Source: JACPRB01 sp964468745
GTDB taxonomy: Bacteria; Planctomycetota; MHYJ01; JACPRB01
DNA: 64,000 nt
Direction: 5' to 3'
NCBI GenBank assembly: GCA_964468745.1
Contig: CAYXVY010000337.1
Location: 1-64,000 of the forward strand
In this document: positions 50,518 to 58,479 of the stretch, one piece after another
Numbering within the stretch: the first letter of the stretch is position 1
Layout of the letters: every line of letters begins with the position of its first letter
Translations under genes and position numbers: made by a program
The notes under the pieces: generated by a model
What the model was told of the DNA's origin: nothing
The model's input: only the letters and a program-made list of their open reading frames with translations
The model's database searches: none

Positions 50518-52215
50518 ATGTCGCTGCCGCTGCTGGCGATCATCGTTCTCTCGGCGCTCGCGCTGGGCTACACGTTTTACGGGCGCTTTATCGCGCGGCA
50601 GTACGCGCTCGACGACGGGGCGAAGACGCCTGCGGAACAGGTGAACGACGGCGTCGACTTCGTGCCGACGAAGCCGTTCTACCTGCTGGGCCAGCACTTC
50701 AGCGCGATCGCCGCGGCGGGTCCCATCGTCGGGCCGATCGTGGCCTGCCAGCAGTTTGGCTGGTTGCCGTGCATCCTGTGGATCGGACTGGGGGTGATCT
50801 TCGTCGGAGCGGTGCACGACTTCAGCGCGCTGGTCGCGAGCGTGCGCCACAAGGCGCGGACGATCGCCGAAATCGTGAAGGAGAATCTCGGTCGGCGTGC
50901 GTGGATCGCGATTCTCGCGTTCATCTGGATCGCGCTCGTGTATGTGATCGTCGCGTTCGCGGACGTGACAGCGTCGACATTCATGGGCAAGACTGAGGAG
51001 CTGGAGGGGAAATTGCCCTTCAATGCGGGCGGCGCGGTCGCCGCCGCCTCGATAATCTACCTGATCCTGGCGGTGGTGATGGGGTTGGTCCAGAAGCGCT
51101 TCAAGCCGCCGCTCGGCGCCATGACGGCGATCTTCGTGCCTGCCACGCTCGCGGCGGTGTGGCTCGGTACGAAAATCTCGACGCTGCTCGTCTTCTCGCA
51201 CATGACGTGGGCTGTCGCGATCATGGTCTACTGCTTCGTCGCGTCGCTTATCCCGGTCTGGACCCTCCTGCAGCCGCGGGGGTATCTCGGTGGATTCGTT
51301 CTTTACATGGCGCTGGCGGTGGGCCTGATCGGCATCTTCTTCGGTGGGTTCGAGATCCTGCAGCCGGCGACGACGTCGGTGCCGCTGCTGGGATTTGAGA
51401 AGTCGCTCTTCCCGTTCCTCTTCGTGACGATCGCCTGCGGCGCGTGCAGCGGCTTCCACGGCCTGGTGTGCAGTGGAACCACGTCGAAGCAGATCGCGCG
51501 CGAGTCCGATTGCAAGCCGGTGGGATACGGCGGAATGCTGCTCGAGGGGTTTGTCGCGCTGATCGCCCTGGCCACGATCATGATCGTTGCGGTGCCGGCG
51601 AACGGAAAGTATGCGGGGCCGGGCAGGATCTACGGAGACGGCATCGCGCAGTTCCTGTGCGTGATCTTGGGGAAGGGGGCGCTCACATTCGCCATGACAT
51701 TCGGCGCGATGGCATTTTCCACGTTCGTCTTCGACACGCTCGACGTTGCTACGCGGCTGGGGCGCTACATTCTGCAGGAGCTTTTCGGGTCGCACGGGAC
51801 AGTCGGCGCGATCGTGGGCACGGCCGCGACTGCGGGCGTGCCGCTTCTCGTCCTGATCGGCGCGGGCGAAGGCGGGTACAAGACGTTTTGGGTACTGTTC
51901 GGAACGTCGAATCAGCTCTTGGCCGCTCTCACGCTGCTGGCCATTTCGGTTTGGCTGAAGCGGTCGGGCAGGCGCTGCTGGTTCACCGTGCTGCCCATGC
52001 TCTTCGTGATGACCATCACGCTCTGGTCGCTTGCCGGCCAGGCCCGAGGCTTCTTTCGGTCCATGAAGAACGCCGAAGGCGCGATCCAGGCCACGCCGCT
52101 CGCGAACGGAGTCGTTGCGGTGGTTCTGATTGCGCTCACGACTCTGCTGATTCTGGACGCCGTTCTCGCCTTGCGCCGTCCGCCTACCGCCCCGCCCGCG
52201 ACCGTTCCAACTTAG
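50518..52215 (+). CDS. cstA: carbon starvation protein CstA (peptide/pyruvate transporter family)
   Basis: 565 residues with about 16 hydrophobic helices. Family signatures include YGRFIARQYALDD, DFVPTKPFYLLGQHFSAIAAAGPIVGP, SALVASVRHKARTI and SGFHGLVCSGTTSKQI, with TSNQLLAALTLLA late. CstA proteins import peptides or pyruvate under carbon limitation. It is 10 bp downstream of the HMG-CoA lyase gene and so in its operon. Its last 32 bp overlap the convergent thioredoxin-like gene. Confidence 0.93.
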   Translation: MSLPLLAIIVLSALALGYTFYGRFIARQYALDDGAKTPAEQVNDGVDFVPTKPFYLLGQHFSAIAAAGPIVGPIVACQQFGWLPCILWIGLGVIFVGAVHDFSALVASVRHKARTIAEIVKENLGRRAWIAILAFIWIALVYVIVAFADVTASTFMGKTEELEGKLPFNAGGAVAAASIIYLILAVVMGLVQKRFKPPLGAMTAIFVPATLAAVWLGTKISTLLVFSHMTWAVAIMVYCFVASLIPVWTLLQPRGYLGGFVLYMALAVGLIGIFFGGFEILQPATTSVPLLGFEKSLFPFLFVTIACGACSGFHGLVCSGTTSKQIARESDCKPVGYGGMLLEGFVALIALATIMIVAVPANGKYAGPGRIYGDGIAQFLCVILGKGALTFAMTFGAMAFSTFVFDTLDVATRLGRYILQELFGSHGTVGAIVGTAATAGVPLLVLIGAGEGGYKTFWVLFGTSNQLLAALTLLAISVWLKRSGRRCWFTVLPMLFVMTITLWSLAGQARGFFRSMKNAEGAIQATPLANGVVAVVLIALTTLLILDAVLALRRPPTAPPATVPT

Positions 52216-53212
52216 CTCGCGCGTCGCGCACCCACGATGAAAATTCGGCGTGCCTGTCGTGCGGCGGCTGAGAGAAGGCCAGGACCGTGACCTCTGCATC
52301 GCCGAGGGCCGCGGCAATCGATGCGTGCGTCGCGCTGTCCGCGGGCGCCGTCGCGATCGTGGCGCGCAGCCGCTCGAGCGTACGGTCCCGTGCGCGCGCA
52401 ATCGCAGCCGCGTGGTCCGGGAGCGCGGACAGTCGGGCGATGCCCGCGTTGCAGCGCGCTTCGACGTCGAACCCGGCGAGATACCCGCCCGTCACGAGTG
52501 CGCCGCGGACATCTTCCGCCCTCGGATGCCCGCCGATCTCCTTGAGCAGCATCTCCGCCTCTGCGATGAACGCGTCGCGATCCGTCGGAGAGAACCCCCT
52601 GCCGTCCTTGACGCGCGTCGTGCACGCACGCACGCGCGCCACGACGCCGAGCTCAGAATCATCCGCGACGCCGAGCGCCGTCTCGCGCAGCTGGCGATGC
52701 CTGCAGAGCCCTTCCATGCGGTCGGCCCACACGTCGAATTGGGCTGCCGAGCGGCACGACCGCCAGCGGCGCTCGAATTCCTCGATGCTCACGCGTTCGC
52801 CCAGTCCCTGCCGGATGCGCTGCACCAGCAGCTCAGGAAAACGTTCGACGTACTCCTGCGCACAGGGGCCTGTTGCGGTGTCCGCCCAGAACTGGTCGAT
52901 TGTTTCTCCCTGCGCGTCGCGGACCACGATCCACAGCAGGTCGTCCACGACGTCGAATCTGCGGCGGAGTTCACCGGCTTCGGCGCGCCGCACGGCCGCC
53001 ACCGGCACACGCGCGCACAGCTCCGCGACGTCGGGGGAGCGAAGCAGGACCGCCTCGCCGCACGGGATCAGGTCTCAGTGGACAGGGGCGTCGATCCCGA
53101 TCAGCAGCACGCGCGCCAAGGCCGTGTCTCCGCTCCAGCGCGGCGCAGGCGGCACATCGACGGCCACAACGGCTCCGCCCAGCACGAGGGCCGCGATCAG
53201 TCGCGCGTGCAT
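52184..53212 (-). CDS. exported thioredoxin-like protein with in-frame TGA at codon 46 (possible selenoprotein)
   Basis: 343 codons including the TGA at 53075-53077. The signal peptide MHARLIAALVLGGAVVAVDV is followed by a thioredoxin-like pattern: ARVLLIGIDAPVH, the TGA, DLIPC, then LRSPDVAEL, RVPVAAV, FDV and LLWIVVRDAQGE. The TGA is where the active-site segment should be, five residues before C51. A C-terminal helical domain of about 230 residues follows. Without read-through the thioredoxin fold would be cut, and no good start exists directly after the TGA. A TATAGT lies six bases before the ATG (leaderless). A hairpin with a GGUCCU loop follows the TGA. It sits last in an operon with a lipoprotein and two zinc-ribbon proteins. 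Confidence 0.72.
53039..53058 (-). promoter_or_regulatory. Candidate SECIS hairpin after the TGA at 53075
   Basis: GCGAGGC pairs with GCTTCGC (one G-U) around the 6-base loop GGTCCT, which starts 24 nt after the TGA. Spacing, loop size and G-first loop agree with the bacterial SECIS model, and the GGUC core matches the well-known E. coli fdhF loop. Confidence 0.5.
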
Positions 53213-53241
53213 CGCACCACTATACACGCAGCGGGGGCCGG

Positions 53242-53844
53242 CTATTCCAGCGCGACCTCGTGCCGAACCGCGCGGTCGCCGGCGGCGTCGTTCACGAGCG
53301 TGAGAATGGGTGCGATACGGCCCCACGCGGAGGCTCGCGGCGCCCGCAGGACGATCGTGATCGCGTGCGCGTGGATTGTTGCGAGCAACTCGACAACGGC
53401 GGTGCGCAAGCCGTCGTCGGGATTGGAGTCGCGCGCAATTCGCACGGTCAGTTCGCACCGTGACGGTCGCGCCACCAGGTGCACGTCGCCCGAGGATCGT
53501 TCGACATCCCTCGGTGGCGGGCGGGTGTCCGGGCCGGGCATGGATCCGCGATCGGGGCGCGGCGCAAACCGCAGCGCGACGCGCGTCGTGCCGTGCGAGA
53601 GATCGAGCGCCCGCACGTCCGATCGAGCGGCCTGCTCCGCCAGCGCGCTGATTGCGGCCATCGAGACGTCGGCATCGACCGCGACCGCGACGGCGCCCGA
53701 ACGTCCCCGATCACGAAGCACGCGCGTTGCGTCGGGCAGATCGACGCTGCCCACGCGAACCATGCCGTCGCGCTCGACGCGCAGCATCCCTGCAGGCAGG
53801 GGTTCAGACTCCTGCCCGCACGCGGAGAGCAGGAGGAGCGCGAT
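53242..53844 (-). CDS. lipoprotein with ExbD-like extracellular domain, start codon unusual
   Basis: About 200 residues. A hydrophobic VIALLLLSAC lipobox is followed by GQESEPLPAG and a domain with SVDLPDATRVLRDRGRSGAVAVAVDADVSMAAISALAEQA. That resembles the periplasmic domain of ExbD/TolR-type proteins, although ExbD has no lipobox. The second half repeats this pattern more weakly. No ATG, GTG or TTG lies near the signal: the best option is ATC overlapping the preceding TAA as TAATC, given here. Alternatively it is made by frameshifting or re-initiation from the zinc-ribbon gene. It is 29 bp upstream of the thioredoxin-like gene. Confidence 0.5.
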   Translation of the reverse strand: MALLLLSACGQESEPLPAGMLRVERDGMVRVGSVDLPDATRVLRDRGRSGAVAVAVDADVSMAAISALAEQAARSDVRALDLSHGTTRVALRFAPRPDRGSMPGPDTRPPPRDVERSSGDVHLVARPSRCELTVRIARDSNPDDGLRTAVVELLATIHAHAITIVLRAPRASAWGRIAPILTLVNDAAGDRAVRHEVALE

Positions 53845-54302
53845 TACACTCCGGAGCGCACCAGGACGTGCGTGTCCCCCATCGACGGCGCGGAAATCTT
53901 GCGCGCTTCGATGCGGTACTTTTTCGCCTTCGCGTCGAACGTCAGCAGCAACGCCATGCGCGAGGTGCAATGCGGGCACTGGACGCGATGGTTGTAGAGC
54001 TTCCGGGTGATCCGGAGTGGATTGCCGCAGGTGCACAGCAGCATCATATCCTCCGGCGGCTCCGGAAGGCCGGGCTGCTTGGGCTCATCGACGTAGCTGT
54101 CCACGAACATCGGCACGGCGATGGCGGCGCCCGACGCCGTATGCTGTGTGAAGACCGTGAACTTGCGGGTGCAGCCGTGGCATTCCCACACACGGTCGCC
54201 ACCTGTGCGCGTCGCGAATACGATTTCCCCGCACAGACACGCGATCTCGACGAGCGCGTCGAGAGGATGTCCGCACGATGTGTCTCTCTCGGAATCGTAC
54301 AT
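53844..54302 (-). CDS. zinc-ribbon protein A of a tandem pair
   Basis: 152 residues from the ATG at 54302, which has GGAGG upstream; an earlier ATG at 54350 lies on the promoter side of TTGCAT-N16-TACGAT. Two zinc ribbons: CLCG/CHGC and CTCG/CPHC, separated by a FVDSYVDEPKQPG linker. TRKFTVFTQHTASG and LYNHRVQCPHC match the neighbouring protein B in order and spacing, so the pair arose by duplication. No signal peptide. Function unknown; possibly RNA- or protein-binding. Confidence 0.75.
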   Translation of the reverse strand: MYDSERDTSCGHPLDALVEIACLCGEIVFATRTGGDRVWECHGCTRKFTVFTQHTASGAAIAVPMFVDSYVDEPKQPGLPEPPEDMMLLCTCGNPLRITRKLYNHRVQCPHCTSRMALLLTFDAKAKKYRIEARKISAPSMGDTHVLVRSGV

Positions 54303-54360
54303 CTCGCCTCCTACCACCTGTGCATTATCGTACCCATATGCGTCGGCCATGCAAGACGAA

Positions 54361-54804
54361 TCAGGCCATATCGGCCCGCCGTGGCCAGAGCCCGTACGTC
54401 CGCGTTTCCGGCACGTATCGCAACTGCAGGAGCAGCGGCGTTGCGCAGTCGGGGCACGGACGCGTGGTGTCGTACATCGCTCGTGAAGCGACGAGCTCCG
54501 CGTGGCACGGGGGGCAGACGAAGTGCATCACGTCCGGCACGCTCTCGCGCGGCTCCTCGCGATGGACTCCGTCTTCGACGAACAACGGGAGCACCGACTC
54601 CTCGCCTGTGGCGCGATGGGTTTGGAAGACGACCAGGAACTTGCGTTCGCAGCGCCGGCACGCCACGGGCTCGTCCGCCGCGCCGCGATCGACCTCGACG
54701 ACGAGCCCGCACAGGCACGAGACGTGCAGCGCCGATTCAATGGGTGCGTGCACCGGAACGGGCGCGCGCCGGAGCGGGGCGCGAGCGACCTTGCGCGGCG
54801 ACAT
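54361..54804 (-). CDS. zinc-ribbon protein B of a tandem pair
   Basis: 147 residues. Same plan as its neighbour A: CLCG/CRRC, then RKFLVVFQTHRATGE, a FVEDGVHREEPRES linker, CPPC and RPCPDC, then LLLQLRYVPETRTYG. The N-terminal 20 residues are basic and Pro-rich. It is 58 bp upstream of A on the same strand. The stop codon TGA is not followed by coding-like sequence in frame. Function unknown. Confidence 0.75.
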   Translation of the reverse strand: MSPRKVARAPLRRAPVPVHAPIESALHVSCLCGLVVEVDRGAADEPVACRRCERKFLVVFQTHRATGEESVLPLFVEDGVHREEPRESVPDVMHFVCPPCHAELVASRAMYDTTRPCPDCATPLLLQLRYVPETRTYGLWPRRADMA

Positions 54805-54862
54805 CCCTGCTTAGACACCACGCATCAAGCGCCCATATGGGGAATCAAGGACCCATCGCGAT

Positions 54863-56293
54863 TTACGATCCGCGTTCGGCGCTCGGGGGGGCCTTCTTCA
54901 GCTTCTGCCCCTCTTTCGTGTCCTCGACGTGCCAACCCTTCGCCTTGATCGCGTCGCGGAGTTGATCGGACTCCTTGAAGTTCTTCGCCTTTCGCGCCGC
55001 CGCCCGCTGATCCGCGAGCGCGACCACCTCGGGCGGAGCCTGGTCATCGGAGGTGTCGAGAAAGCCGAAGACCGAATTGAATCTCTCCAGGGTCTCGAGC
55101 GCGCCGGGCACCGCGGCGCCGCGGTCGAGCGAGCGGTTGACGTCCGTGACGAACTCGTGCACCGCGCCCAGGGCGCCGGCGACGTTAAGGTCGTCGTCCA
55201 TCGCAGACGTGAAGGCGGCCTTCGCCTTCGTCGCCGCCTCGGCGTCCGCGCCGGGAGTCGGTACGAGGCGGGTACGGAAATCCCGGAAGCGCTGGACGGC
55301 GGCTGCCGCGTCCTCGAAGCTCTTGAGCGTGTAGTTCACCTGCATCCGGTACTGCGTGCTCGTCAGCGCGTACCGGATGGCGTGGGGCGACCACTGCTTG
55401 AGCAGGTCCGCGACGGTGAAGAACGTCCCGTCGGACTTGGACATCTTCTTTCCATTCCAGAGCAGGTGCCGCGCGTGCATCCAGTACCGCACGAACGGCT
55501 TGCCGTTGGCGGACTCGCTCTGCGCAATCTCGCACTCGTGGTGCGGGAAAATGTTGTCCTCGCCGCCGGTGTGGATGTCGAAGGTCTCGCCGAGATACTT
55601 CTTCGACATCGCCGAGCACTCGATGTGCCAGCCCGGGAAGCCGCGTCCCCACGGCGAGTCGAATTGCATGAGGTGCCCGGGGTCGGTCTTCCAGAGCGCG
55701 AAATCGGCCGGGTGGCGCTTCTCCGGATTCACGTCGACGCGCGCGCCCGCCTTCATCTGGTCCAGCGTGTTGTTGGACAACCGCCCGTAGGACGCAAACT
55801 TCGTCACTTCAAAGTAGATGTTGCCGCCGACGCGATACGCGAGACCCTTCCCGAGCAGCACCCCGATCATCTCGATCATCTCGGGGACGTGCGCGGTGGC
55901 CTTCGGGTAGACGTGCGCGTCGAGGAATCCGAGCGTGCGCCGCGCGTCCATGTACTCCTTCGTGAAGTGCTCCGCGACTTGGTAGGGGTCGTTGACGTTG
56001 ACACCCTTCTCGCGCAGCCGGCGCAGTCCCTCTTCCATCTTGTCGACGCCCGCCTCGACATCGTCGCGGGTGAGATGCCCGACGTCGGTGATGTTCATCA
56101 CCTGCGTGACGGCGTGGCCGGTGTACTCGAGATACCGCCGCAGCGTGTCGGCGAAGAGAAACGTGCGGAAGTTCCCGACGTGCGGAGAGTCGTACACCGT
56201 GGGCCCGCAGTTGTAGACCCGGACCTTGCCCGCGTCGAGGGGCTGGAAGTCCTCGAGCTTGCGCGTGAGCGAATTGAAGAACCGCAGGGGCAT
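54863..56293 (-). CDS. cysS: cysteinyl-tRNA synthetase
   Basis: 476 residues, complete. It charges tRNA-Cys. Zinc- and ATP-binding blocks are VYNCGPTVYDSPHVGNFRTFLFADTLRRYL, GWHIECSAM, HTGGEDNIFPHHECEIAQSE and the KMSKS loop GKKMSKSDGTFF. The ATG is 3 bp after the ispF stop, so it is co-transcribed with ispF, a common pairing. Confidence 0.97.
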   Translation of the reverse strand: MPLRFFNSLTRKLEDFQPLDAGKVRVYNCGPTVYDSPHVGNFRTFLFADTLRRYLEYTGHAVTQVMNITDVGHLTRDDVEAGVDKMEEGLRRLREKGVNVNDPYQVAEHFTKEYMDARRTLGFLDAHVYPKATAHVPEMIEMIGVLLGKGLAYRVGGNIYFEVTKFASYGRLSNNTLDQMKAGARVDVNPEKRHPADFALWKTDPGHLMQFDSPWGRGFPGWHIECSAMSKKYLGETFDIHTGGEDNIFPHHECEIAQSESANGKPFVRYWMHARHLLWNGKKMSKSDGTFFTVADLLKQWSPHAIRYALTSTQYRMQVNYTLKSFEDAAAAVQRFRDFRTRLVPTPGADAEAATKAKAAFTSAMDDDLNVAGALGAVHEFVTDVNRSLDRGAAVPGALETLERFNSVFGFLDTSDDQAPPEVVALADQRAAARKAKNFKESDQLRDAIKAKGWHVEDTKEGQKLKKAPPSAERGS

Positions 56294-56296
56294 GAC

Positions 56297-56776
56297 CTAG
56301 GCCCCGCCTACCCGTTTCAGCAGGGCGACGGCGAGGCAGGCGATGGCTTCGCTGTGCCCGACGGGTCCGAGGCCTTCGGCGGTTTTGGCCTTGACGTTGA
56401 CGGCGCCTTCCGCGAGATGCGCGAGCCGCGCGATGCTGCGCGCGATTTCCTTCTTTCGTTCGCCAAGTTTCGGTTCCTCCGCCACGATGGTGACGTCGAT
56501 GTTCTCAATCGTCCAACGCCCGCGAAGTTCGTCGAGCGCGCCATTCAGGAACTGCTCGCTGGCCGCCCCCTTCCAGCGCGGATCGGTGTCCGGAAAGCGA
56601 TCCCCGATGTCGCCCGCCCCGGCCGCCCCCAGGAGCGCGTCCACGACGGCATGCAGCACGACGTCGCCGTCGGAATGCCCCTCGAGTCCGCGCGGGTGAT
56701 CGATGGCGACGCCGCCGAGAAGGAGGCGCCGACCGGAGACCAGCTTGTGGATGTCGAACCCGAGTCCGACCGACAT
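56297..56776 (-). CDS. ispF: 2-C-methyl-D-erythritol 2,4-cyclodiphosphate synthase
   Basis: 159 residues. It is part of the non-mevalonate isoprenoid pathway. The metal ligands D8 and H10 (GFDIHKL), the LGGVAIDHPRGLEGHSDGDVVLHAV block with its His, and GLGPVGHSEAIACLAVALL are present. The start fits the TATAAT element ten bases upstream, which gives an almost leaderless mRNA. Confidence 0.96.
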   Translation of the reverse strand: MSVGLGFDIHKLVSGRRLLLGGVAIDHPRGLEGHSDGDVVLHAVVDALLGAAGAGDIGDRFPDTDPRWKGAASEQFLNGALDELRGRWTIENIDVTIVAEEPKLGERKKEIARSIARLAHLAEGAVNVKAKTAEGLGPVGHSEAIACLAVALLKRVGGA

Positions 56777-56786
56777 GTGAGCGGCG

Positions 56787-56794
56787 ATTATACT
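56787..56794. promoter_or_regulatory. Overlapping bidirectional -10 element
   Basis: The octamer ATTATACT contains TATAAT when read on the minus strand (56787-56792, toward ispF) and TATACT on the plus strand (56789-56794, toward the gene at 56801). Both start codons lie within 7-10 bases of it. Confidence 0.65.
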
Positions 56795-56800
56795 ATGGTC

Positions 56801-58102
56801 ATGTCGCTCCTTCTCCTCTGTTCGCTCGCGCTGCAGGGCTCTGCCGAGCTGGACGAAACAATTGCGATCGAGCGGCGCAAGATGGCGATTACGCTCGAGG
56901 AGATGAGGGCGTGGGGCTGGGCGCGACTGGAATACCGCAAGCTTCTGCGGCTGGCACCCAAGGACGAGGTCGCTCAGCGGAAGCTCGTCGGCACCGAGGC
57001 GATCGCGCTGACGAACGAGAAAACCACGCCGGAACTTGTCAGCAAGTATGTGTCGATGCTCGCGGAGATCGCCCGCATCGCGGCGGACGGTCACGCGGCC
57101 TTGGCAAAATCGGGCGACGATGCGGAGCGCCATTGGCGGCTTGCGCTTCTCTACGCGCCCGCGCGAGAAGACGCCCTTGCGGCGCTCAAATTCGCCGGCG
57201 GCAGCGATCCGATCTGGAAGGACGTCCGCTGGAAAGACCTGCTCGCGAAGGCGGATTCCGGCACGCCCGTTGACGAGAAGAGCGACCTCGAGACGAAGTG
57301 GTCGATCAAGACGACGAAGCGCGACGCGCCAAGCCTCGCATGGGAGGGTGTCGACGTCGAGCAGGACCACCTGCGCCGGCTCGCGCGCCAGGCGGAGGCG
57401 TCCGCGTCGCTGCTGCGGATTGCGCTCGGCGATGCGGAACTCAAGCCGTGCGTCAAGCGGATCGTCGTCATGACCGGCAAAGCCCCCTATTCCCGCTACA
57501 TCGACGACTTCGTCGTTGCGGACGATGCGGTGAAGAAGCTGCTCAAGAAAACCGGAGGGCTGCAGAACATCCAGCGCGACGAGTTCGTCGAGTTCGCGTT
57601 CGACAAGGGCTCCGACTGGCACGACCACAACATCGCGCACGCCGTGGGTGAGTTCGTACTCGCCTCCGCGCTCGGCAAACGCGACTACGACGACATGCCC
57701 GCGTGGCTCAAGGAAGGGGTCGGTTGCCTCTGCGACATCCTCTTCCGCGGGAGCGTGAAGGCGTCCTGTGTCGAGGTTCCGACCGGCACGGGCGCGGGTG
57801 ACGTGCCGTGGACGGACTCGACACGCTGGGATGAGAATCTGAAGGGGCTCGTCGCGAAGGGGCGCGACCCGGAGCTGACAGACGTCTTCGCGGTGACGCT
57901 CAACGCGATGAAGGGGGACCACCGCGCGAAGGCGGCGAGCGTCGTCAGGATGCTCATCTTGCGCTGGCCGGCGGGTTTTCGGGCGATCGTTGCCGGGGTG
58001 CGGAAGGAGGGGGCGATGTCTCGCGGCGCCTTCGAAGCGGCGCTCGGCATCACCATCGAAGAGCTCGACGAGTTCTGGCGACGCTGGCTGCGGGGCGCGT
58101 GA
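56801..58102 (+). CDS. exported peptidase-MA-like protein, active site degenerate
   Basis: 433 residues. The signal peptide MSLLLLCSLALQGSAEL is followed by a helical domain and a gluzincin-like part. The motif expected as HExxH reads HNIAH (276-280), with the catalytic Glu replaced by Asn. The downstream PAWLKEGVGCL block is typical for the DUF1570/MA families. It probably binds rather than cleaves. The ATG at 56801 sits at the predicted transcription start, so the mRNA is leaderless; an ATG six bases earlier lies inside the promoter. The stop overlaps the VKOR-like start (TGATG), so translation is coupled. Confidence 0.8.
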   Translation: MSLLLLCSLALQGSAELDETIAIERRKMAITLEEMRAWGWARLEYRKLLRLAPKDEVAQRKLVGTEAIALTNEKTTPELVSKYVSMLAEIARIAADGHAALAKSGDDAERHWRLALLYAPAREDALAALKFAGGSDPIWKDVRWKDLLAKADSGTPVDEKSDLETKWSIKTTKRDAPSLAWEGVDVEQDHLRRLARQAEASASLLRIALGDAELKPCVKRIVVMTGKAPYSRYIDDFVVADDAVKKLLKKTGGLQNIQRDEFVEFAFDKGSDWHDHNIAHAVGEFVLASALGKRDYDDMPAWLKEGVGCLCDILFRGSVKASCVEVPTGTGAGDVPWTDSTRWDENLKGLVAKGRDPELTDVFAVTLNAMKGDHRAKAASVVRMLILRWPAGFRAIVAGVRKEGAMSRGAFEAALGITIEELDEFWRRWLRGA

Positions 58103-58479
58103 TGCTGATCGCTCTACTCGTCGCTGCAGCGTTCGGCGCGGCGCTGTCGATCTACACGTTGCGCGTGATGGCCTGCGGGGGCGACGCGTGCGATTTCGTG
58201 ATGTCGAGTCGATTCGCGCGCGTCTTCGGATTCCCGAACGCGGCGCTCGCGCTGGCATACAACGTCGCGCTGATGGCGTTCGCGTCGCTGCGCCTGGCGC
58301 ACATCGCTGTGCCGCTCTGGCCTGCGCTTGCGGCGTGTGCGGCAAGCCTCGTCATGACGGCCTATCTCGCGTTCGCGCTGCTCGTTCGCGTGAAGCGGAC
58401 CTGACGGCTCTGAATCGCGGGCTACGCGATCAACGCGGCGGTCGCCGCGATCCTCGGCGCGCTCTGGTTCTACAGCTGA
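58102..58479 (+). CDS. VKOR-family membrane oxidoreductase with TGA-xx-TGA in place of CxxC
   Basis: 125 residues when TGA at 58402 (codon 101) and 58411 (codon 104) are read through; true stop TGA at 58477. Four membrane helices. The loop after helix 1 holds ACGGDACDFVMSSRFARVFGFPNAALAL, the vitamin K epoxide reductase pattern with its two loop Cys and the conserved Ser. The last helix starts with U-R-L-U-IAGYAIN, exactly where VKORs have the catalytic CxxC before an IN motif. Both TGAs replacing just these cysteines point to selenocysteine. The family oxidises the Trx-like partner and passes electrons to quinone. Terminated at the first TGA it would lose helix 4 and the active site. It overlaps the peptidase-like gene by one base and the convergent toroid gene by 10. 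Confidence 0.85.
58434..58449 (+). promoter_or_regulatory. Candidate SECIS hairpin after the two VKOR TGAs
   Basis: A perfect stem CGCGGC/GCCGCG closes the loop GGTC, 26 nt after the second TGA and 35 nt after the first. A second hairpin, ATCGCG/CGCGAT with loop GGCTA, lies at 58414-58430. The GGUC loop is the E. coli fdhF SECIS loop core. Confidence 0.55.

Noticed and set aside
43613..58479. Idea that TGA is simply a sense codon (Trp or Gly) in this organism
   Set aside because: Many complete genes end in TGA, several in ATGA or TGATG overlaps with the next start, and the VKOR gene itself ends in TGA. Only the few redox-type positions are read through.
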